From Sphingomonas sp. KRR8 (GTDB lineage Bacteria > Pseudomonadota > Alphaproteobacteria > Sphingomonadales > Sphingomonadaceae): 64,000 bases of DNA. This document shows, piece after piece, positions 16,961-26,686 of this stretch; position 1 is the stretch's first letter; each line of letters begins with the position of its first letter. The translations under genes were made by a program, and so were the position numbers. The DNA lies in the NCBI RefSeq assembly GCF_023559245.1, contig NZ_CP097462.1:1054001-1118000 (forward strand), given 5' to 3'. The notes under the pieces were generated by a model, which did not search any database, was not told the origin of the DNA, and saw only the letters and a program-made list of their open reading frames with translations.

Positions 16961-18315
16961 GCCACCACCTCCTTGAGCGCACCTTCCAGCGCGTCGATGT
17001 CCGCGTCGGTCACCGTTTCGGTCACCGCCACCACCAGTCCGTTCTTGAGGCCCTCGGCCCCCGGATAGAGCCGGCCGAGCGACACCCCGCCGAGCACGCC
17101 CTGCTCCACCATCCGGTGCACCGCCGGCCGAGCCTCGACCGGAAGCTCCAGCGTGAACTCGTTGAAGAAGCTGTTATTCACCAGGCCTACCCCAGGGATT
17201 GCCCCCAGCCGCTCCGCCACTTGCACCGCCCGCGCGTGGTTGAGCTCGGCCAACTGCCGCAGTCCCTTCTCCCCGAGCAGGGTAAGGTGGATCGAGAAGG
17301 CCAGCGCACAAAGGCCCGAGTTGGTGCAGATATTGCTGGTCGCCTTCTCGCGGCGAATATGTTGCTCCCGGGTCGACAGGGTCAGCACAAAACCGCGCTT
17401 GCCCTCTGCGTCCACCGTCTCGCCGGCCAGCCGCCCCGGCATCTGCCGGATGTGCTTCTCGCGGCAGGCGAACAGGCCGACATAAGGTCCGCCGAACTGC
17501 AGCCCGACGCCGATCGACTGCCCTTCCCCGACCACGATGTCGGCGCCCATTTCACCCGGCGCCTTGATCAGTCCCAGCGCCACCGGCTCCGTCACCACCG
17601 CGATCAGCAGCGCGCCCTTGGCGTGCGCCGCGTCCGCCAGCGGCGTCAGGTCGGCGATGCGCCCAAGGATGTCGGGATACTGCACCACGACCGCGCTGGT
17701 CTCATCGTTGATTTCGCCGATCAGCCGCTGGAGATCGGTCTCTGCGTCGAGTGTCGGGACCGACGTCGTCAGCGAATCACCGGTGAACTTCGCCATCGTC
17801 TTGCAGACGGCCACATAGTGCGGATGCAGACCGTCACTCAGCAGCGCCTTGGTCCGCCGGGTGATCCGGCGCGCCATTCCGATCGCTTCCCAGCAGGCGG
17901 TCGAGCCATCGTACATGGAGGCGTTCGCCACCTCGCAGCCGGTCAGCTTGGCGACCTGGGTCTGGAACTCGAACAGGACCTGCAGCGTGCCCTGTGCGAT
18001 CTCTGGCTGATAGGGCGTGTAGGCAGTCAGGAACTCGCCGCGCTGGATCAGGTGGTCGACGCTGGCCGGAACATGGTGCTTGTAGGCGCCACAGCCGAGA
18101 AAAAAGGGCGCACTGCCGGCGGGCACGTTCTTGGCGGCGAGTGCGGTGAGATGCCGCTCCACCGCCATCTCGGACGCGTGCATCGGCAGCCCGGCAATCG
18201 GCCCCGACTGACGCGCTTTCTCGGGCACATCTCGGAACAGGTCGTCAATCGTCTCGGCGCCAATCACGTCGAGCATCTGACGCCGGTCGGCGTCAGACAA
18301 AGGCAGGTAACGCAT
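16957..18315 (-). CDS. gcvPA: Glycine dehydrogenase (decarboxylating) subunit 1
   Basis: 452 residues, the N-terminal half of the P-protein, begins [19 protein letters not shown] with later [18 protein letters not shown] and [20 protein letters not shown], all standard. Forms the P-protein with gcvPB. Its ATG overlaps the stop of the methyltransferase gene upstream as ATGA, so translation is coupled across the operon. Confidence 0.97.
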   Translation of the reverse strand: MRYLPLSDADRRQMLDVIGAETIDDLFRDVPEKARQSGPIAGLPMHASEMAVERHLTALAAKNVPAGSAPFFLGCGAYKHHVPASVDHLIQRGEFLTAYTPYQPEIAQGTLQVLFEFQTQVAKLTGCEVANASMYDGSTACWEAIGMARRITRRTKALLSDGLHPHYVAVCKTMAKFTGDSLTTSVPTLDAETDLQRLIGEINDETSAVVVQYPDILGRIADLTPLADAAHAKGALLIAVVTEPVALGLIKAPGEMGADIVVGEGQSIGVGLQFGGPYVGLFACREKHIRQMPGRLAGETVDAEGKRGFVLTLSTREQHIRREKATSNICTNSGLCALAFSIHLTLLGEKGLRQLAELNHARAVQVAERLGAIPGVGLVNNSFFNEFTLELPVEARPAVHRMVEQGVLGGVSLGRLYPGAEGLKNGLVVAVTETVTDADIDALEGALKEVVA

Positions 18316-19064
18316 CAGTCGGCTTTCCTGAGGAGAAAACGAAGTCGGACGTAATCGGCATTATCGCTGCCCACGCGCGCCGCAACGGCTCGCGCAAGGT
18401 CGGCGCGCTCGTCCTGTGGCACGCCGGCGCGGTCGAGCCAGCCTGCCCGAAAGACGGTGACCCAGCCTTCGACGCCATGCTCCAGCGCAGTAGGTCGCGG
18501 GATAAGTTGAACCGAATAGGCCCTGAACCCCGCAGGCTCATAAACGGCCAGGAATTCAGCTGTGGTGGGATACCAGTTCGCGGCCTCAACCGGCGGACGG
18601 TAGCCGCGTGACAACAGCTCCTCGTCGAGAGCAGTCCGCAGCCGTTGGAGGTTGCCCGCCCCGCCGAATTCACCGGCGAACCGGCCCTCCGGCCTGAGCG
18701 CCCGAGCTAGCCCTGACGCCACTTCGTCCTTGTCGAGCATCCAGTGCAAGGACGCATTGGAGAAAGCAGCGTCGAATTCCGCCTTGAACGGCAAGTCGGC
18801 AGCGTCCACCACGCGTGCGTCCAGCCCCCGTGCAATCGCCGCGGCCACCATGCTCTCACTCTTGTCGACGCCGACCACCTCGGCGCCTGCCGCGATGATC
18901 TGCTCCGTGAGCGCTCCGTCGCCGCAGCCGACATCAAGGATCCGCTCACCGGGCCTCGGGTCGAGCAGGCGCAGGGCGGCGCCCCCAAGCGCCGGGACAT
19001 AGCTCCCGACCCTGGCATAAGCCGCCGCGTCCCAGCTGCTAGTCGAGGCAGCCGCCTCGCTCAA
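18315..19064 (-). CDS. Class I SAM-dependent methyltransferase in the gcv operon
   Basis: 249 residues. SAM-binding motif [15 protein letters not shown], then [23 protein letters not shown] and a C-terminal [10 protein letters not shown]. It resembles small-molecule methyltransferases of the trans-aconitate or malonyl-ACP type; the substrate is unknown. It begins at a TTG overlapping the gcvH stop (TTGA) and ends in an ATGA overlap with gcvPA, so it is firmly inside the operon and should respond to glycine along with it. Confidence 0.88.
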   Translation of the reverse strand: MSEAAASTSSWDAAAYARVGSYVPALGGAALRLLDPRPGERILDVGCGDGALTEQIIAAGAEVVGVDKSESMVAAAIARGLDARVVDAADLPFKAEFDAAFSNASLHWMLDKDEVASGLARALRPEGRFAGEFGGAGNLQRLRTALDEELLSRGYRPPVEAANWYPTTAEFLAVYEPAGFRAYSVQLIPRPTALEHGVEGWVTVFRAGWLDRAGVPQDERADLARAVAARVGSDNADYVRLRFLLRKAD

Positions 19065-19432
19065 AGCTTGGCGGACCAGTCGCGGTAAGCGCCCTCGTCC
19101 ATTAGGCCGTCGAGCTCCGAAGGGTCGGACAGCTTGAGCTTGAAGAACCAGCCCTCGCCTTCCGGATCGGTGTTGATCAGCGCCGGTTCGTCCGCGATCG
19201 CGCCATTGGCCTCGACCACTTCGCCGCTGACCGGCGCATAGACGTCGCTGGCGGCCTTGACCGATTCGACCACCGCGGCCTCTTCGCCCTTGCGGACCTG
19301 GCGGCCGACCTGCGGCGCTTCGGCAAAGACGATGTCGCCCAGCGCCTGCTGCGCATGCTGGGAGATGCCGACCGTGGCCGTGTCACCCTCGACTCGGACC
19401 CACTCATGTTCCTTGGTGAAATAGAGGCTCAC
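19061..19432 (-). CDS. gcvH: Glycine cleavage system H protein
   Basis: 123 residues. Lipoyl-attachment lysine Lys59 in [20 protein letters not shown]-terminal [14 protein letters not shown] is standard. Carries the aminomethyl group between P, T and L proteins; lipoate would come from LipB (61638-62282) plus LipA, the latter not in the window. Overlaps the gcvT stop by 4 bases. Confidence 0.98.
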   Translation of the reverse strand: MSLYFTKEHEWVRVEGDTATVGISQHAQQALGDIVFAEAPQVGRQVRKGEEAAVVESVKAASDVYAPVSGEVVEANGAIADEPALINTDPEGEGWFFKLKLSDPSELDGLMDEGAYRDWSAKL

Positions 19433-20538
19433 TTCTGCGCTCCCTTGCGGACGTAATTGTGGGGGACGAACGGCATGGCCGCGACCTCGGCCGCGAACAA
19501 CTTGCCGCGCTGCTCCAGCGTCAGGCGAGTGCCGGGCTCACTCAAGCCCGCGGCGACGTAGGCCATGCCGATCGGCTTGCTCAGTGATGGCGAGAAGCCC
19601 CCGCTGGTGACCTTGCCGACCTCATTGCCCTCGCTGTCGATCACCCGCGCACCCTCGCGCACCGGCTGCCGGCCTTCGACGGCGAAGCCGACGCGCCGCT
19701 GCACCGGGCCCCCGCGCAGCTCAGCCAGGATGCGCTCGGCGCCGGCGAACCCGCCTTCCTCGCGGCGGCGCTTGTTGATGGCGAACGTCAGGTCGGCGGC
19801 AACCGGCGTGACCCGCTCGTCGAGGTCATGGCCATAGAGCGGCAGCCCAGCCTCGAGCCGAAGCGAATCCCGTGCCCCAAGGCCGATCGGCTTGACCAGC
19901 GGATCGGCAAGCAGCGCTTCGGCAACCTCTTCCGCAGACGTGCCGGGCAGCGAAATCTCGAACCCGTCCTCGCCGGTATATCCCGAGCGACTGATCCAGG
20001 CGTCGACGCCGTTGATGCTGAACCGACCGGCCTGCATGAAGACCAGCCCGGCAACACCAGGCGCCAGCTTTTCGAGCACGTCCACGGCCTTCGGCCCCTG
20101 AAGCGCGAGCAGCGCTCGCTCTTCCAGATAGTCGATGGTCAGGCTGGGCAGCTTTTCACGCAGATAGGCGATGTCGCCATGCTTGGTGGCTCCATTCACC
20201 ACCACGTAGAAGCCCTCGCCCTGCCGCGTGGCCATCAGGTCGTCCACAATCCCGCCGGCATCGTTCAGCAGCAGGGAATAACGCAGCCGCCCATCACCCA
20301 AGGCCTTGAGCTCGCCCGGCAGCAGGGTCTCCAGAGCCGCATCGACGCCGTCGCCGGAGATCAGCAGCTGGCCCATGTGGCTGACGTCGAACAGGCCGGC
20401 ACTCTGCCGAACCCACAGATGCTCGGCCATGATGCCTTCATACTGCACCGGCATCCCATAGCCCGCGAAGGGCACCATCCGGCCACCGCGTTCGCGGTGC
20501 CAGCGGTCAAGCGGAAGGGTCAGGACATCATCGGTCAT
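19429..20538 (-). CDS. gcvT: Aminomethyltransferase (glycine cleavage T protein)
   Basis: 369 residues. Folate-dependent T protein: begins [20 protein letters not shown], with [28 protein letters not shown] and a C-terminal barrel ending in [11 protein letters not shown]. Transfers the methylene group to tetrahydrofolate. First gene of the operon and directly downstream of the tandem glycine riboswitch, about 60 bases away. Confidence 0.97.
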   Translation of the reverse strand: MTDDVLTLPLDRWHRERGGRMVPFAGYGMPVQYEGIMAEHLWVRQSAGLFDVSHMGQLLISGDGVDAALETLLPGELKALGDGRLRYSLLLNDAGGIVDDLMATRQGEGFYVVVNGATKHGDIAYLREKLPSLTIDYLEERALLALQGPKAVDVLEKLAPGVAGLVFMQAGRFSINGVDAWISRSGYTGEDGFEISLPGTSAEEVAEALLADPLVKPIGLGARDSLRLEAGLPLYGHDLDERVTPVAADLTFAINKRRREEGGFAGAERILAELRGGPVQRRVGFAVEGRQPVREGARVIDSEGNEVGKVTSGGFSPSLSKPIGMAYVAAGLSEPGTRLTLEQRGKLFAAEVAAMPFVPHNYVRKGAQK

Positions 20539-20596
20539 CGGTCAGGCAAGCTCCACGTTCGTGCGAGCGCCGCCACGGCACCCGATGAAACACGAA

Positions 20597-20790
20597 CCCC
20601 CGTCTGTCGCTTGCAACCTGAGAGCTTTCCCCGCCGTCGCTGACGCAGCGGCGGGTTACCCCTTCGGCGGCCCCGATTGCTCGGCGGCACTTTCCAGACG
20701 TCCTGGCCCCGCGCGGTCCTTTTGCCTGAGAGATTCCGGGGGCGGTTGCTCCTTCGGCGTCGGCGTCACCGCCAAACTCTCCCGCGCGAG
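20597..20790 (-). ncRNA. Tandem glycine riboswitch upstream of gcvT
   Basis: Two aptamers are readable on the minus strand. Aptamer 1: GGGAGAG at 20783-20777, a CCGAAGGAGCAA loop, then CTCTCAGGCAAAAGGAC ending near 20715. Aptamer 2: TCTGGAAAGTG from 20698, CCGAAGGGGTAA, then CTCTCAGGTTGCAAG from 20624 and CGACAGA. These are the hallmark conserved blocks of the gcvT-type riboswitch, which usually turns the glycine cleavage operon on when glycine is abundant. About 60 bases lie between it and the gcvT ATG; I see no clear terminator there, so control may be at translation. The rest of the 352-base gap (20791-20891) shows nothing I can name. Confidence 0.95.
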
Positions 20791-20891
20791 CCCTCCCGCC
20801 GGCACGCCGACGGGAAGACGTGCCTGCCTTGGCGAGACGCCTTTCCCGAGTCAACGCGCCTTGCGGCCTGCTGGTGAGATAATCGCCCTGC

Positions 20892-21530
20892 TTAGCGGGT
20901 CGCGTTGTAGCGCAGCTGCTGGTCGGTCAGTTGGAAGCCGACCAGATGCTCGAAGGTAGAGCGGGCGACCGCGTCGCGAACCTTCGGATTGGCCAGCGGA
21001 TCGATCGCCGCGTCGGCGTCTCCGGGCTTGCGCTCGCGGGTCAGCTCCTGGACGACGTCGGCCGGCAGGGTCACGGCCGAGCGGGCGATACGAACCGTGG
21101 TCTGGCCGCGGCCCTGCGCCCGATAGGACCCTGCCGCGAAGTCGAGCGCGACCGCCCCGACATGCTTGGCGGCGATGGCGCTCCCGCCCTGCACCGCCGC
21201 CGAATAGAAGGGCAGAACGACTTGGCGCGCGGCCCCGGCGTCGCGCCGGGTGGCGACCACGTCGAAGGTCACGGTCGACACGACATAGGTCGCATCCTGA
21301 GTGCAGGTCCCGCGCAGGTTGGTGATGCTGGCGGAGACGTCGATCGCCCGCGCATCGCTGCTGCCGGCCGGGTTGAACAGGGTGATGTCACCCGTGGCCC
21401 CCGGAATGGCGACCTGCGGGCAACCCGTGCGCTTGAGATAAACGCCGCCGGGGACGAGCTGCTTCTGCCCACCGCCGCAAGAGGCAAGGGCAAGCGCTGC
21501 GAGGGCGATGGTGACGGTGGCCAGTTTCAC
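20892..21530 (-). CDS. Predicted lipoprotein, unknown function
   Basis: 212 residues from a GTG at 21530, giving a short signal peptide with lipobox LALASCGGG (Cys near residue 18). After it are a conserved-looking GCPQVAIPG segment and a beta-rich middle ([26 protein letters not shown]). Two Cys in the mature chain (GCPQ and GTCTQ) could pair. Resembles conserved sphingomonad lipoproteins but no function is known. Stands alone between the riboswitch and the divergent ispH. Confidence 0.8.
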   Translation of the reverse strand: MKLATVTIALAALALASCGGGQKQLVPGGVYLKRTGCPQVAIPGATGDITLFNPAGSSDARAIDVSASITNLRGTCTQDATYVVSTVTFDVVATRRDAGAARQVVLPFYSAAVQGGSAIAAKHVGAVALDFAAGSYRAQGRGQTTVRIARSAVTLPADVVQELTRERKPGDADAAIDPLANPKVRDAVARSTFEHLVGFQLTDQQLRYNATR

Positions 21531-21616
21531 GGGGCGATCTCTTTTTCGGTTCGGGTGGTGGTCTCCATAGGAAGCGCCTTTCAACCCCGCAAGCAATCGC
21601 CTACATCGCGGCTCCC

Positions 21617-22582
21617 ATGACCCTCCACGATCCGATCTCCGTCCCGCGGCCGCCGCTGCAGGTGATCATCGCCGCCCCGCGCGGCTTCTGCGCGGGCGTC
21701 GACCGGGCCATCAAGATCGTCGAACTGGCGCTCGAACGCTACGGCAAGCCGGTCTATGTCCGGCATGAAATCGTCCACAACAAGTTCGTCGTCGACCGGC
21801 TGAAGAGCCTCGGCGCCATTTTCGTTGAGGAATTGGACGAGGTGCCGGACGGCCTTCCAGTGGTGTTCTCCGCCCACGGCGTACCCAAGTCCGTGCCCGC
21901 TGAGGCGGAGAGCCGTGGCCTCAGCTACCTCGACGCCACCTGCCCGCTGGTCAGCAAGGTGCATCGGCAGGCGCAGCGGATGATCGAGGCAGGGCGGCAC
22001 ATCATCTTCATCGGCCATGCCGGCCATCCCGAAGTGATCGGCACCCTTGGTCAGGTGCCGTTCGGATCCATCACGCTGGTCGAGACGGTCGCCGACGTCG
22101 TCAACCTTGAGGTGCCCGATCCCACAAACCTCGCTTTCCTGACCCAGACGACTCTCAGCGTGGACGATACGGCGCACATCGTGGCCGCCCTTCAGCAGCG
22201 CTTTCCCGAGATACGGGGGCCGCGTGGGGAAGACATCTGCTACGCGACTTCCAATCGCCAGTCGGCCGTTAAGGCGATCGCCGCCAAGGTCGACAAGATG
22301 CTGGTGATCGGTGCGCCTAACAGCAGCAATTCGGTCCGCCTCGTGGAAGTCGCGGAGCGGGAGGGCGTTCCGGCGACCCTCATCCAGCGGGCCACGGAGA
22401 TTGACTGGAACTGGCTTGGAACCCCCTCCTCCGTCGGGATCACTGCCGGCGCTTCGGCTCCCGAGGTCCTGGTTCAGGAAGTCCTGGAAGCGTTGAGCGA
22501 GCACTTCACCCTGCGGGTGGAGGAAGCCGAGCATGTGCCCGAGGGCCTCACCTTCAAGCTGCCGCGCGAACTCGTTGCCTGA
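21617..22582 (+). CDS. ispH: 4-hydroxy-3-methylbut-2-enyl diphosphate reductase
   Basis: 321 residues. The last enzyme of the MEP isoprenoid pathway, forming IPP and DMAPP. The three iron-sulphur cluster cysteines are Cys25 ([11 protein letters not shown]), Cys109 ([11 protein letters not shown]) and Cys208 ([11 protein letters not shown]); [12 protein letters not shown] and [11 protein letters not shown] complete the signature. Its stop overlaps the rnhA start. Confidence 0.98.
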   Translation: MTLHDPISVPRPPLQVIIAAPRGFCAGVDRAIKIVELALERYGKPVYVRHEIVHNKFVVDRLKSLGAIFVEELDEVPDGLPVVFSAHGVPKSVPAEAESRGLSYLDATCPLVSKVHRQAQRMIEAGRHIIFIGHAGHPEVIGTLGQVPFGSITLVETVADVVNLEVPDPTNLAFLTQTTLSVDDTAHIVAALQQRFPEIRGPRGEDICYATSNRQSAVKAIAAKVDKMLVIGAPNSSNSVRLVEVAEREGVPATLIQRATEIDWNWLGTPSSVGITAGASAPEVLVQEVLEALSEHFTLRVEEAEHVPEGLTFKLPRELVA

Positions 22583-23027
22583 GCTCCCCAAGGTCGAACT
22601 GTTCACCGACGGCGCCTGCCGGGGCAACCCCGGCCCGGGCGGCTGGGGTGCGCTCCTGCGTTCCGGTACCCAAGAGAAGGAATTGTCGGGCGGCGAACCG
22701 CTGACCACCAACAACCGGATGGAGCTTATGGCCGCCATTCGCGGCCTTCAGGCGCTAACCCGTCCGGCTAACGTCGTGCTTCATACGGACAGCATGTACG
22801 TCAAGGACGGCATCACCAAATGGGTGCATAACTGGCGTCGGAATGGCTGGCGCACTTCCGACAAGAAGCCGGTCAAGAACGCCGAACTCTGGCAGGAACT
22901 CTGCGCCGCCACCGAACTGCACCGGATCGAGTGGAAGTGGGTCAAGGGCCACAACGGCCATCCCGAAAACGAACGGGTCGACCAGCTCGCCTGCGCAGCC
23001 GCCGACGCCCAGCGCAAGGCCGGCTAA
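22575..23027 (+). CDS. rnhA: Ribonuclease HI
   Basis: 150 residues from a TTG at 22575, overlapping ispH by 8 bases; no ATG gives a sensible length. The four catalytic acidic residues are in [39 protein letters not shown] and NERVDQLA, with the basic protrusion ([20 protein letters not shown]) present. It cleaves RNA in RNA-DNA hybrids, including primers and R-loops. Coupled to ispH by overlap, with no functional link known. Confidence 0.97.
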   Translation: MPELPKVELFTDGACRGNPGPGGWGALLRSGTQEKELSGGEPLTTNNRMELMAAIRGLQALTRPANVVLHTDSMYVKDGITKWVHNWRRNGWRTSDKKPVKNAELWQELCAATELHRIEWKWVKGHNGHPENERVDQLACAAADAQRKAG

Positions 23028-23078
23028 GAAACCACCAGTTCAGGTGAAGCCTCTCGGCGCACGGCGCGTTGGCGGCTC

Positions 23079-23906
23079 ATGAACGATATTCAACTTCCTG
23101 ACGGCACGACCCTCCCGGCCCTCGGCCAGGGGACCTGGATGATGGCCGAGAAGGCCTCGCGCCGGGCTGATGAGATCGCCGCGCTTCGGACCGGGATCGA
23201 CCTCGGCCTGAGGGTGATCGACACCGCCGAAATGTATGGCGACGGTGCGGCTGAGGAACTCGTCGGCGAGGCGATCGAGGGCCGCCGCGACGAGGTCTTC
23301 CTCGTCAGCAAGGCCTATCCGCAGAACGCCTCTGCAAGCCGCCTTCCACGCGCCTGCGAAGCAAGCCTCAGGCGGCTCGGCACGGACCGGCTCGACCTTT
23401 ACCTGCTCCACTGGCGCGGAAGCGTGCCGCTGGCCGAGACGGTGGAGGCGATGGAAGCGCTGGTGAAGGACGGCAAGATCCTCCGGTGGGGCGTCAGCAA
23501 TCTCGACATGGACGACATGGAGGAGCTGATCGCATCCGGCGGCAAGTCCTGCGCTACCGACCAGATCCTCTACAATCTCACCCGGCGCGGACCGGAGCTG
23601 GACCTCATCCCCTGGCTTCGGCAGCGGCGCATTCCGGTGATGGCCTACAGCCCCGTCGAGCAGGGACGGCTCCTGCGCCATTCCGAATTGGCCGCCATCG
23701 CCGCCGAAGCTGAAGCAACGCCGGCACAGCTGGCACTGGCATGGCTGCTGGCACAACCCGGCGTGCTGCCGATCCCCAAGGCATCCACTATCGCGCACGT
23801 GCGCGAGAATCGCGCCGCCGCCGATCTGACCCTCGGTCAGGACGTCTTGCGCCAACTCGACGACGTCTTCCGCCCGCGCCAGCCGCAGGCGCTGGAGATG
23901 CTTTAG
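23079..23906 (+). CDS. Aldo/keto reductase
   Basis: 275 residues, TIM-barrel NADPH-dependent oxidoreductase. The catalytic tetrad is visible: Asp in VIDTAEMYGDG, Tyr in the same motif, Lys in FLVSKAYP and His in LYLLHWRG; IPKAST near the C-terminus is the NADP-binding segment. Belongs to the prokaryotic YeaE-like group; substrate unknown. Its end overlaps the convergent flavoprotein gene by 4 bases. Confidence 0.92.
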   Translation: MNDIQLPDGTTLPALGQGTWMMAEKASRRADEIAALRTGIDLGLRVIDTAEMYGDGAAEELVGEAIEGRRDEVFLVSKAYPQNASASRLPRACEASLRRLGTDRLDLYLLHWRGSVPLAETVEAMEALVKDGKILRWGVSNLDMDDMEELIASGGKSCATDQILYNLTRRGPELDLIPWLRQRRIPVMAYSPVEQGRLLRHSELAAIAAEAEATPAQLALAWLLAQPGVLPIPKASTIAHVRENRAAADLTLGQDVLRQLDDVFRPRQPQALEML

Positions 23907-25045
23907 GCTGAAGGCTGTCCGGCCCGCAGCTCTTCCCAGCGGCGAGGTCGATATCTCTGCACATCAAGCCCGTCGAATTGCGCCGGGGGCGGTTCCCCCA
24001 GGATCGCAGCCGCGCCAAGCGCCGACATGGCCGGCGCTGTCTGGAATCCCCATCCGCCCTGCCCGGCACTCCAGTTGAAGCCTGGTGCGGTCGGATCTTC
24101 CCCAATGGCGAGCAGGAAGTGCTGGTAGAAGGTCCTCAGCCCCGCCCAGCGCCGCTCCACCGCTTCGATCGGCCAGTCCACCGTGCGCTGAAAGCGATCA
24201 ATGGCGATCGCCACATCCTCTTCCTCCGCCGCCACGTCGCGCGGCTCGTCGGGAGTCTGGTCCGTCGGTGACAGCCAGATCCGGTTGTCGCCCTCGCCCT
24301 TGAAATAGAAACCATCAGTCCAGCTGCTGTAGTCGATCAGCGGCAGGTCCCTTAGTCCGGTCCTGCCCAGCCGCAGCTGCACCACCGTCCGCCGCTTGGG
24401 CTCGAGGCCGAGCGGCGCCACCCCGCACCGCTCCGCCACCCGGTCGGCCCAGGCGCCCGCTGCATTGACCAGCCGGGCAGCCCGCAGCTCGCCGGCGCTG
24501 GTCGTCACCACCCACTCGCCCCCGCGCCGTTCGGCCCCCGTCAGCGCCGTCCCCGTCAGCACCTGCCCCCCGCCGCGCCGAATCGCGCCCAGGCAGGCGG
24601 CGAGGAAGCCGCCCACATCGATGTCCGTGCAACTCGGCTCAGTGTAGGCGGAGGTGAAGCGCGGTGCGATACCCGGGACCAGCCGTTCCAGCTCTTCACG
24701 ATCGACGATGCGGTAGTTCCGATCAGCGGACTGCAACGCCGCCAGCACATCGCGATAGTCGGTATCCGGGCCCGACAAGTGGATTGCGCCGCGCGGTCTC
24801 AGCCAGCTTCGCTCGCCGCTCGGCCAGCCCGCCGTCAGGTCTGCGTGGGAAGCAAGCGACAGCGGCCGGATCAGATCCCCGCCATAGCTCGCCATCCAGA
24901 ATGCCGCCGAGCGCCCGCTGGCGTGGTAGCCGCACTGCTCTTCCGCTTCGATCAGCCCGAGCTTCAGCTTGCCCGCCAGCCGCGCCCCGAGGCTCGCCCC
25001 GGCGATCCCGCCGCCGATGATCAGAACGTCATACTGGTTGCTCAC
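23903..25045 (-). CDS. FAD-dependent oxidoreductase, D-arginine dehydrogenase-like
   Basis: 380 residues from a GTG at 25045. Rossmann FAD-binding motif YDVLIIGGGIAGASLGARLA at the N-terminus, then YHASGRSAAFW, a DAO-type substrate domain, and a C-terminal NWSAGQGGWGFQTAPAM flavin-binding segment. The FKGEGDNRIWLSPTDQTPDE region resembles DauA-type D-arginine dehydrogenases. Probably oxidises a D-amino acid to the 2-oxo acid; the substrate is a guess. Convergent with the aldo/keto reductase. Confidence 0.82.
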   Translation of the reverse strand: MSNQYDVLIIGGGIAGASLGARLAGKLKLGLIEAEEQCGYHASGRSAAFWMASYGGDLIRPLSLASHADLTAGWPSGERSWLRPRGAIHLSGPDTDYRDVLAALQSADRNYRIVDREELERLVPGIAPRFTSAYTEPSCTDIDVGGFLAACLGAIRRGGGQVLTGTALTGAERRGGEWVVTTSAGELRAARLVNAAGAWADRVAERCGVAPLGLEPKRRTVVQLRLGRTGLRDLPLIDYSSWTDGFYFKGEGDNRIWLSPTDQTPDEPRDVAAEEEDVAIAIDRFQRTVDWPIEAVERRWAGLRTFYQHFLLAIGEDPTAPGFNWSAGQGGWGFQTAPAMSALGAAAILGEPPPAQFDGLDVQRYRPRRWEELRAGQPSA

Positions 25046-25094
25046 GGAACAGCGGTTACGGTTTGCTAAGCCCACAAGTCTAGGGCTGTATGGC

Positions 25095-25580
25095 ATGATG
25101 AACATCACTTTCACCACGGCGCTCTGGGCCGCGCTCAATGCGGCTCTGGCCGGACTGCTGGTGGTGGCCACCGTGACCGACTTTCGTCGCCGGATCATCA
25201 CCAACCGGCTGAACCTCACGATCGCGGCCCTCGCACCGGTCTACTGGCTGGTGGCGGGATTGCCGCTGTGGCCGGGCGTGCCGGTGCAGGTGGGCATGGC
25301 GCTGGTCGTCTTCGGCATCTTCTACATCTTCTTCCATTTCGGCGGCATGGGTGGCGGCGACCTCAAGCTCGCCACCGCGCTCGCTCTGTGGTTCGCACCC
25401 AATGAAATGCTTCAGCTGGTGATCATCATGTCCATTGCGGGCGGGATCATCACCATTGCGGCCTGGGCGGACCATCGCCGCGACGGCATCGAAGGCCGCG
25501 TCAGGGTGCCGTACGGCATCGCGATCGCGCTTGGCGGATGGCTCATCCTCGCCCAACGATATCTTAACCATTTTGGCTGA
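25095..25580 (+). CDS. cpaA: Tad pilus prepilin peptidase CpaA/TadV
   Basis: 161 residues, five to six membrane helices. The two catalytic aspartates of the A24 aspartic peptidase family are in TDFRRRIITN and GMGGGDLKLATA. It processes Flp pilin and pseudopilins. No Flp pilin gene is found beside it. The start is ATG 25095, with ATG 25098 next. First gene of the rightward Tad operon. Confidence 0.93.
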   Translation: MMNITFTTALWAALNAALAGLLVVATVTDFRRRIITNRLNLTIAALAPVYWLVAGLPLWPGVPVQVGMALVVFGIFYIFFHFGGMGGGDLKLATALALWFAPNEMLQLVIIMSIAGGIITIAAWADHRRDGIEGRVRVPYGIAIALGGWLILAQRYLNHFG

Positions 25581-25630
25581 TTGCTGACGCTGTTTCCGAG
25601 GGGGTCCTCGACAGTGGAGGCGGATACGCC

Positions 25631-26686
25631 ATGGATGTGAAGAAGATCGCGCTCTTGTTCGGAGCGCTCCTGGTCGCGGTGGTCACCGCCGTCATGGCCA
25701 AGAACATGTTCAGCGGCGCATCCGCGCCCCAGGCGCAGGCCGCGCAAGTGCCGATGGGTCCCAAGATCCTCGTCGCCAAGAAAGCGCTGCCGGTCGGCAC
25801 CATCGTCGACGCGGAAAGCTTCACCTTTCAGCCCTGGCCGTCCGAGCTGGTGCAGAACGCCTACTACCAGGAAGGCCAGCCCGACTCCGACATGCGCAAG
25901 CTGATCGGCACGGTTGTCCGCAATCCGGTGACCGCTGGCCAGCCGCTGACCCGCGGCAACCTGGTCGGCCCGCAGGATCGCGGCTTCCTTGCCGCGGCGC
26001 TTGGCCCGGGCATGCGCGCCGTTACCATCCCGGTCGACGGTCGCACCGGCGGCGTCGGTGGCTTCATGTTCCCGGGTGACCGAGTCGACCTCGTCCTGAC
26101 CCAGACGGTCGCGGGCGGTGGCGACGGTCCGCCGCTCAAGGTGTCCGAGACCATCGTTCGCAACCTGCGCATCCTCGCCATCGACCAGAAGGTCGACCAG
26201 GCCAAGGACGACAAGGGCAATCCGGTGGTCGCCAAGGCCGACACCATCACGCTCGAGGCGACGCCGCGGCTCGCCGAGAAGATTGCGGTGGCGCAGAGCC
26301 TCGGCACTCTCTCGCTGTCGCTGCGCTCGATCGCCGACAACACCGCCGATTTCGAGCGGGCAGTGGCCGAGGGCCAGGTCAAGATGCCGGCCAATGCGAC
26401 GCCAGCGGATGAGCGCAAGATGATGCTCGCCTTTGCCAGCCAGCCGCTCGACAACGGCAGCACCTACAGCACCGGCGGCGATGTCAGCCGGTTCCAGCGC
26501 CGCACGGTGCCCGGCAAGGCCGGTGGTGAAATGATGCAGGCCGCTACCCGTTCGCTCGACAAGATGAGCAGCGCGCTCGGCAGTCTCGCTAGCGGCGGTT
26601 CCAATGCCAACGCCGTTCCGGCCGGACCGACGGTCCGCGTCGCTCGGGGAAACACCGTGAGCTACGTTCCAGTGGGGGCACGTTAA
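25631..26686 (+). CDS. cpaB: Tad pilus assembly protein CpaB/RcpC
   Basis: 351 residues: N-terminal membrane anchor (KIALLFGALLVAVVTAVMA), a SAF domain (PKILVAKKALPVGTIVD, LTRGNLVG), and a RcpC domain with GPGMRAVTIPVDGRTGGVGG and FPGDRVDLVLTQ. A periplasmic component linked with the secretin. Abuts cpaC with no gap. Confidence 0.95.
   Translation: MDVKKIALLFGALLVAVVTAVMAKNMFSGASAPQAQAAQVPMGPKILVAKKALPVGTIVDAESFTFQPWPSELVQNAYYQEGQPDSDMRKLIGTVVRNPVTAGQPLTRGNLVGPQDRGFLAAALGPGMRAVTIPVDGRTGGVGGFMFPGDRVDLVLTQTVAGGGDGPPLKVSETIVRNLRILAIDQKVDQAKDDKGNPVVAKADTITLEATPRLAEKIAVAQSLGTLSLSLRSIADNTADFERAVAEGQVKMPANATPADERKMMLAFASQPLDNGSTYSTGGDVSRFQRRTVPGKAGGEMMQAATRSLDKMSSALGSLASGGSNANAVPAGPTVRVARGNTVSYVPVGAR

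Noticed and set aside
17116..18354. 412-residue plus-strand frame opposite gcvPA
   Set aside because: Shadow of gcvPA; composition and lack of motifs argue against coding.
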